Below, piece by piece: positions 59,676-64,000 of a DNA stretch of 64,000 nucleotides. A program made the translations under genes and the position numbers. Where the stretch lies: positions 1 to 64,000 of the forward strand of contig CAYRSB010000005.1 in the NCBI GenBank assembly GCA_964426875.1, in the 5' to 3' direction. Position 1 is the stretch's first letter. Every line of letters begins with the position of its first letter. The notes below the pieces were generated by a model. The model was not told the DNA's origin. It worked only from the letters and a program-made list of their open reading frames with translations, and did not search any database. Origin of the DNA: Caldatribacterium sp964426875 (GTDB lineage Bacteria > Atribacterota > Atribacteria > Atribacterales > Caldatribacteriaceae).

Positions 59676-62600
59676 TCAGAAAGCCTTAAGACTCCCTAAG
59701 CCCTCTCCCACAATGCTTTGAATGGCCTCCTTGGCCTCGTCGCTCCAGGAAATCCAGAAGGAACTATCGAGCTCGACCCACCACTCGCCACGCTCGTCCC
59801 GAACGCGGAGAATCACGGGGCAGTTTCCCGGGAAGCGCCGCAGACAATCCCGAAGGGCATAGAGAATTCGCAGAACATCTCTCTCTTGCGAGAGATCAAT
59901 CGTTATTGCTCGAGCAAACTTCCTGTTCCAGTCAAAAGGATCGAAAAGTTCATCGACCACAATCTTATTCTCTCCGTTGTCAAGGATATCAAGCTTCCCC
60001 ACCACTCCAAGTACTTTTCCCTCTGAAAGATGCTTTTTGAGTTCCTCAGAAAGGTTGGGAAAGAAAATCGCTTCAATACTTCCGGTCTCGTCCTCCAAAG
60101 TGACGAAGTACATATCCCCTCCAGTCTTAGTAATAATTTTTTTCACTCCACCTATCATGCCCACAACCTTCACCCGTACTTCCTTTTTCAAACTCTTCAG
60201 GCACTCCAAGGGGAAAAGAGGAATATGCTGTAGTTCCGATATGGCTTCCCTGAAGGGGTGGTCGCTCACGTAAAAGCCAAGCATTTCCTTCTCCATCTGA
60301 AGAAGTTCTTGCTGGGGGAGTTCTGCCACGTCCCTCAAGGGAGGTGTCCCCTCAAAGATAACCTCTTCCCCGAAGAGAGAGTGTTGCTTCGTCTCCTTCC
60401 TCCGTTTTTTGGTCCCATAGGCAACAATGTCTTCGAGGAAGGCAAGAAGCTGTGCTCTGTTGGGATGAAGTCCTCCAAAGGCTCCGGCTTTAATGAGACT
60501 CTCTAAGACTCGACGATTGATGACTCTTGTGTCCACTCGCTCAACAAAATCAAAAATGTTTCGGAAACGTCCCTCCTTCCGACGAAGGAGGATTTCCTCC
60601 ACCACACTCTCACCCACGTTCTTTATAGCGGCAAGACCAAAACGAATTCGTCGGTCCCCTACAACGGTAAAGTTGGCAAGGCTTTCGTTGATGTCTGGAG
60701 GAAGAACATCGATACCAAGACGCCGGCACTCGGCGATGAACTTTGCCACCTTGTCACTGTCGTTAGCCACACTGGTGAGACAGGCAGCAAGATACTCAGC
60801 AGGATAGTGTGCCTTGAGGTAGGCAGTCTGATAGGAGACAAGGGCATACGCAGCACTGTGCGATTTGTTGAAACCATAACCAGCGAAGTACTCGATGAGG
60901 TCGAAGAGTTCTTCGGCCCTCTCCCGACTATGTCCCTTTTTTATTGCCCCTTCGATGAATTTCTCTCTCTGCTCTCGCATAACTTCGGGTTTCTTCTTGC
61001 CCATAGCTCGTCGCAAAATATCGGCCTCACCTAAGGTAAAGCCAGCAAACTCACTGGCAATCTTCATTACCTGTTCCTGGTACACAATGACCCCATAGGT
61101 TTCCCTGAGAACTGGTTCAAGAGAGGGATGAGGGTAGGTCACCGGAATCCTTCCCTGCTTCCGGTCGATGAAGTCATCAATCATCCCGCTCCCCAGGGGT
61201 CCAGGACGGTAGAGAGCCAAAATGGCAATAAGGTCCTCAATTCTCTCCGGTTTGAGGCGTTTGAGGAGTTCCTTCATACCGCTGCTTTCAAGCTGGAACA
61301 CTCCTACCGTCTCCCCTCGAGAGAGGAGTTCATAGGTTTTGGGATCGTCAAGGGGTAGGCGATCAAGGTTGATTTCTTTCCCTTGCGTGTTTTTGACAAT
61401 TTGGAGGGCCCGCTCAATAACCGTGAGAGTCCTAAGACCCAAGAAGTCCATTTTCAACAGGCCGAGTTCCTGCAAGGCGTCCATGTCAAACTGGGTTACA
61501 ATCTCCTTCTCGTTCATCTTCTGCAGGGGCACGTAATACGTGAGGGGTCGATCGGCGATAACCACTCCTGCAGCGTGTACTGAGGCATGGCGGCACATCC
61601 CCTCGATGCGTCGAGCAAGCTCAAGAAGAGTCTTGACCTCTTTATTATCCTCGGCGAGTTTTCTCAGTTGTCCATTTGTCTCCAGAGCCCTTTCAAGAGT
61701 TACTCCCGGACCACCAGGGATGAGTTTGGCAATTTTATCCACATCACTATAACTCCAGCCCAGCGCCCTCCCCACGTCTCGTACTGCCTGACGGGCCATC
61801 ATTCTCCCAAAGGTGATGATCTGAGCCACGTTGGTTTCCCCATACCTTTTGGTGACGTATTCGATAACCTCATCCCTCCGCTCAAAACAAAAATCGATGT
61901 CTATATCAGGCATGCTCACCCGTTCCGGATTCAAGAACCGCTCAAAGAGCAAGCCGTACCGCAGAGGGTCGATGTTGGTGATGCCCAAAACATAGGAAAC
62001 GAGGCTTCCTGCAGCCGAGCCCCTTCCCGGACCGACCATGATGCCCTTCTGGCGGGCAAAGCGCACGAAGTCCCAAACAATGAGGAAGTACGTAGCGTAG
62101 CCCATATCATGTATGACCTTCAATTCATACCGGAGCTGCTTTTGAACCTCTTCAGGAGGGGAGTCTCCATACCGTTCCCGCAAGCCCTCTTCACAAAGGT
62201 GCACAAGATACGAGAAGGCATCGAAACCCTCAGGCACTTCAAAGCGGGGGAGTATCACCCCACTGAGTTCGAGTTCTACGTTACATCGTTCGGCAACGAG
62301 TAAGGTATTGTGAATGGCCTCAGGAAGCTCGGCGAAATCTCTAGCCATCTCCTGGGGGGTTTTGAAATAAAACTCCTGGGTTGGAAAGCGGAGCCTCTTG
62401 GGATCGTCGAGGGATGTGGCCGTCTGAATGGCCAAAACCACATCGTGCATGTAGGCATCCTTCGCGTCGAGGTAGTGACAGTCATTGGTAGCCACAAGAG
62501 GGAGGCCGAATTTGCGCGCCATGGAGACCAAAGCCCTATTGACAATCTTCTGTTCCGGGATACCGTTTTCCTGTACTTCAAGGAAAAGGTTCTCGGGGCC

Positions 62601-63098
62601 AAAAATCTCTCGATATTCGAGAAGAGATCGCTCAGCCTCTTCCTGATTTCCGGAGAGGATAAGGCGAGGAATTTCTCCAGCAAGACAGGCCGAGAGAGCA
62701 ACAAGACCCCGAGAGTACTCTCGAAGAAGCTCTTTGTCTACCCGGGGCTTGTAGTAAAAGCCTTCAAGAAAAGCCCGGCTCACCAGCTCCATGAGGTTCC
62801 GATATCCCTCTTCATTCTCTGCAAGGAGAACAAGATGATAGGCAGGTTCACTTCCTTTCACCACAACTTTTTCAAAACGGCTTCCGGGAGCCACGTAAAC
62901 TTCACAGCCGATAATGGGTTTTATGCCTTTCTCCTTAGCCTTTTTGTAAAAATCCACCACCCCATACATGACTCCGTGGTCGGTTATGGCTACGGCGTTC
63001 ATACCACAGGCGAGAGCGTGACCCAAAAGCTCGTCAATACGAATGACCCCATCAAGGAGACTGTATTCGGTGTGTACATGCAGATGAACAAAGCTCAT
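59676..63098 (-). CDS. dnaE: DNA polymerase III alpha subunit
   Basis: The 1140-aa replicative polymerase starts MSFVHLHVHTEYSLLDGV. The N-terminal PHP domain is followed by the C-family palm: GPGRGSAAGSLVSYVLGI, and PDIDIDFCFERRDEVIEY with catalytic aspartates. YEPQVM-like VIVYQEQVMKIASEFAGF follows, then tandem HhH and an OB fold (MIGGVKKIITKTGGDMYFVTL split). It is the DnaE1-type length. ATG 63098 lies one base after the gatB stop; GTG 63107 is an alternative. Confidence 0.97.
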   Translation of the reverse strand: MSFVHLHVHTEYSLLDGVIRIDELLGHALACGMNAVAITDHGVMYGVVDFYKKAKEKGIKPIIGCEVYVAPGSRFEKVVVKGSEPAYHLVLLAENEEGYRNLMELVSRAFLEGFYYKPRVDKELLREYSRGLVALSACLAGEIPRLILSGNQEEAERSLLEYREIFGPENLFLEVQENGIPEQKIVNRALVSMARKFGLPLVATNDCHYLDAKDAYMHDVVLAIQTATSLDDPKRLRFPTQEFYFKTPQEMARDFAELPEAIHNTLLVAERCNVELELSGVILPRFEVPEGFDAFSYLVHLCEEGLRERYGDSPPEEVQKQLRYELKVIHDMGYATYFLIVWDFVRFARQKGIMVGPGRGSAAGSLVSYVLGITNIDPLRYGLLFERFLNPERVSMPDIDIDFCFERRDEVIEYVTKRYGETNVAQIITFGRMMARQAVRDVGRALGWSYSDVDKIAKLIPGGPGVTLERALETNGQLRKLAEDNKEVKTLLELARRIEGMCRHASVHAAGVVIADRPLTYYVPLQKMNEKEIVTQFDMDALQELGLLKMDFLGLRTLTVIERALQIVKNTQGKEINLDRLPLDDPKTYELLSRGETVGVFQLESSGMKELLKRLKPERIEDLIAILALYRPGPLGSGMIDDFIDRKQGRIPVTYPHPSLEPVLRETYGVIVYQEQVMKIASEFAGFTLGEADILRRAMGKKKPEVMREQREKFIEGAIKKGHSRERAEELFDLIEYFAGYGFNKSHSAAYALVSYQTAYLKAHYPAEYLAACLTSVANDSDKVAKFIAECRRLGIDVLPPDINESLANFTVVGDRRIRFGLAAIKNVGESVVEEILLRRKEGRFRNIFDFVERVDTRVINRRVLESLIKAGAFGGLHPNRAQLLAFLEDIVAYGTKKRRKETKQHSLFGEEVIFEGTPPLRDVAELPQQELLQMEKEMLGFYVSDHPFREAISELQHIPLFPLECLKSLKKEVRVKVVGMIGGVKKIITKTGGDMYFVTLEDETGSIEAIFFPNLSEELKKHLSEGKVLGVVGKLDILDNGENKIVVDELFDPFDWNRKFARAITIDLSQERDVLRILYALRDCLRRFPGNCPVILRVRDERGEWWVELDSSFWISWSDEAKEAIQSIVGEGLGSLKAF

Positions 63099-63099
63099 A

Positions 63100-64000
63100 T
63101 TACTCACCGCTGGCCAGTTCTCGAAGGAGAAGGTTCTTTACCGTTTCCGGATTCGCCTGTCCTTTCGTGAGCTTCATGACCTGCCCGATAAGGAAGTGAA
63201 GGGCTTTATCCTTCCCCTTGAGATAATCCGCGACGCTCTGCGGGTTCTCTTCTATAACCTCACGGATAGTTTTCTCGAGATCTCGTTCACTGGTCATAAA
63301 GGATATGCCCTTTTTGGCCATGATCTCCCTTGCACCCATACCCGTCTGGAACATTTCTTCAAGAATCCCCTTAGCCAGGGAAATACTTACTTCTTTACGT
63401 TCCACCATCTTAAGAAGTTCTACCAAGGCGCTCGGTGTGACCCTGCTTTCCTTTATATCGATATCGAGACTGTTGAGATTTTTCAAAACCTCGGTCAATA
63501 TCCAGTTGCACACCACTCGAGGAGAGGAAAACTCTCGTACACAGGATTCAAAGAAATCAGCAAGATCTCTATCCTGTATGAGGATGTTGGCTTCCAATTC
63601 TGTCAACTCGTATTTCCGCATGAACCTCTCTCTCCTTTGAAGGGGTAACTCAGGAATCATAGCTCGTATTCCCTCAAGCATTTCCTGAGAAATCTGGAAG
63701 GGAAGAAGATCGGGGTCAGGAAAGTAACGGTAATCCTCGGCTTCTTCCTTGCCCCGAGAAGGAACGGTAACCTGTCGGGCCTCATCCCAATGGCGGGTTT
63801 CCTGAATAGGAGCCTTTCCTTCCCGTAAGAGCTGCATTTGTCGCTCCACTTCGTAGCTCAGCGCCCGAAAGACAGAGCGGAAAGAATTCATGTTCTTCAC
63901 TTCTACCTTTGCTCCCCAAGCATCCGGGGAGGGAGAAACAGAGACATTGGCATCACAGCGCAGCGATCCCTCCTCCATGTTACCGTCACTCACCCCCAGG
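63100..64000 (-). CDS. gatB: Aspartyl/glutamyl-tRNA amidotransferase subunit B, partial
   Basis: The C-terminal 300 or so residues of GatB lie in the window; the 5' part continues beyond base 64000. LGVSDGNMEEGSLRCDANVS is the conserved metal/active-site region. NMNSFRSVFRALSYEVERQ and DYRYFPDPDLLPFQIS follow. The C-terminal YqeY-like tail domain has NPQSVADYLKGKDKALHFLIGQVM in two parts. GatB kinases activate Glu/Asp on tRNA for amidation to Gln/Asn. This fits a non-discriminating GltX or AspRS. Confidence 0.95.
   Translation of the reverse strand, partial: LGVSDGNMEEGSLRCDANVSVSPSPDAWGAKVEVKNMNSFRSVFRALSYEVERQMQLLREGKAPIQETRHWDEARQVTVPSRGKEEAEDYRYFPDPDLLPFQISQEMLEGIRAMIPELPLQRRERFMRKYELTELEANILIQDRDLADFFESCVREFSSPRVVCNWILTEVLKNLNSLDIDIKESRVTPSALVELLKMVERKEVSISLAKGILEEMFQTGMGAREIMAKKGISFMTSERDLEKTIREVIEENPQSVADYLKGKDKALHFLIGQVMKLTKGQANPETVKNLLLRELASGE

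Noticed and set aside
1..64000. CRISPR array, prophage, toxin-antitoxin or defence island
   Set aside because: No regularly spaced repeats, phage genes or known defence domains were seen on either strand.

Overview
The window is a compact, gene-dense bacterial chromosome segment. Nearly every gene lies on the minus strand, and many neighbours overlap by 4 to 43 bases. Only an EamA-type transporter, a class A penicillin-binding protein and a tRNA-Leu read on the plus strand. Gene content mixes a Firmicutes-like block (greA-lysS-ctsR-mcsA-mcsB-clpC-radA-yacL-ispD-ispF-gltX-cysS-rlmB, plus whiA) with genes more usual in diderms (an RlpA-like protein). The decayed A-type flavoprotein and DUF438 genes suggest an anaerobic ancestry. 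My best guess is a deep-branching anaerobe such as Atribacterota (Caldatribacterium-like). This is inference only, since no rRNA is present.

Layout. Bases 1-4400 are an accessory, decaying zone: a miniature IS remnant, an intact ArsM-like methyltransferase, broken DUF438/hemerythrin, A-type flavoprotein and SDR genes, and one intact DUF6448 gene. Bases 4800-8400 hold a small lipoprotein, an alpha/beta hydrolase, the EamA transporter, a 49-aa ORF coupled to a class I aminotransferase, and that aminotransferase. Bases 8400-24320 form the stress, translation and isoprenoid supercluster, driven from a greA promoter and a CtsR-controlled promoter. Bases 25000-27750 carry a DUF4919 secreted protein, tyrS and queT, with PBP1A divergent from queT.

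Bases 29700-37200 are the infC-rpmI-rplT-pheS-pheT-cvpA-mutS2 operon, where infC appears to use an AUC start. Bases 37200-46170 are gap-tpiA-secG-nicotinate phosphoribosyltransferase-oligopeptide ABC transporter, all from one promoter before gap. Then come a sugar-type ABC ATPase with its own terminator, uvrB-uvrA-uvrC-whiA with coaE and glgA upstream, and an unusual polA-like gene. That gene keeps the 5' nuclease domain but has only a shrunken, catalytically dead polymerase remnant. The right end is gatB (cut by the window), dnaE and a secreted TPR protein that ends exactly against the tRNA-Leu.

The most notable points are the degenerate Pol I, a McsB kinase lacking several active-site residues beside an intact CtsR and CtsR operator, the AUC start of infC, the cluster of pseudogenes at the left edge, and the translationally coupled 49-aa ORF. 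I found no CRISPR array, prophage, toxin-antitoxin or defence system, and no clearly new multi-gene system.
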